Shown one piece after another: positions 7,857 to 7,973 of a stretch of DNA of 7,973 nucleotides. Position 1 is the stretch's first letter, and each line of letters begins with the position of its first letter. Below the pieces are notes generated by a model, which did no database searches, was not told the origin of the DNA, and worked only from the letters and a program-made list of their open reading frames with translations. Source of the stretch: an uncultured Sphingomonas sp. (lineage in GTDB: Bacteria > Pseudomonadota > Alphaproteobacteria > Sphingomonadales > Sphingomonadaceae); assembly GCA_946482655.1 (NCBI GenBank), contig CAMLSA010000125.1, forward strand, positions 1 through 7,973, in the 5' to 3' direction. The translations under genes and the position numbers were made by a program.

Positions 7857-7973
7857 ATGCAGGACATCGCCGTCATCTTCGCCGACCCCGCCAACTGGGC
7901 CGCGCTGGCCGCTCTGGTGACGATGGAGGTGGTGCTCGGGATCGACAATCTGATCTTCATCTCGATCCTGACC
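7857..7973 (+). CDS. TerC-family integral membrane protein, N-terminal part (runs off right edge)
   Basis: Only the first 39 residues are present. They begin MQDIAVIFADPANWAALAAL and end MEVVLGIDNLIFISILT, which is the start of the TerC/YoaE-type membrane family: a W-A-A-L first transmembrane segment followed by the hallmark E-(V/I)-VLGIDN(L/I)IFI. The Glu and Asp of this motif sit in the membrane and are thought to be involved in metal-ion handling; some members protect against tellurite or Mn excess. The start is ATG 7857, with GAAGGA four bases upstream. Whether CBS or CorC-type domains follow the membrane part cannot be seen. The function of most alphaproteobacterial members is unknown, so the call is to family only. 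Confidence 0.88.
   Translation, partial: MQDIAVIFADPANWAALAALVTMEVVLGIDNLIFISILT

Overview
The window is a GC-rich, tightly packed stretch of chromosome, most likely from a sphingomonad (Alphaproteobacteria, Sphingomonadales). The support is the pccB - epimerase - methylmalonyl-CoA mutase order next to a PccR/ScfR-type regulator, the glycine-rich double cold-shock protein, and codon use that is almost entirely G/C at third positions. This placement is inferred from gene content and style, not from a database match. I see no insertion sequence, phage, CRISPR, tRNA or rRNA. It reads as core genome.

Layout. (1) 1-2414, minus strand: a propionate module. It reads pccB (propionyl-CoA carboxylase carboxyltransferase subunit), then methylmalonyl-CoA epimerase, then the first 117 codons of methylmalonyl-CoA mutase, which leaves the window at its left edge. 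Together these turn propionyl-CoA into succinyl-CoA; the biotin carboxylase subunit pccA is not in view. (2) 2415-2564: a divergent control region with a perfect TTTGCAAA box and weaker relatives. (3) 2565-3983, plus strand: an ScfR-family regulator (XRE helix-turn-helix, degenerate ImmA/IrrE-like core, Cys-containing C-terminus), the probable local switch for pccB (PccR-like). (4) 3984-4039: a long GC hairpin between convergent genes. (5) 4040-6094, minus strand: queG (cobalamin/Fe-S epoxyqueuosine reductase), then a 3-hydroxybutyryl-CoA dehydrogenase. (6) 6095-6181: a divergent spacer with a perfect 16-bp palindrome. (7) 6182-6667, plus strand: msrB with an N-terminal export signal, followed by a bidirectional rho-independent terminator. 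(8) 6731-7546, minus strand: a protein with a glycine-rich N-terminal half and two cold-shock domains, preceded by a roughly 300-base non-coding stretch. (9) 7857-7973, plus strand: the first 39 codons of a TerC-family membrane protein.

How the genes work together. The left third is one pathway with its likely regulator. Acyl-CoA from odd-chain fatty acids or branched amino acids would be sensed by the regulator and fed into the TCA cycle through pccB, the epimerase and the mutase. The mutase and QueG both need cobalamin, so two B12-dependent enzymes lie within 6 kb. The right half is housekeeping: tRNA modification, repair of oxidised methionine and RNA chaperoning. I found no clearly undescribed system. 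The most useful leads are the regulatory DNA (TTTGCAAA box, 16-bp palindrome, possible leaderless queG) and the architecture of the double cold-shock protein.
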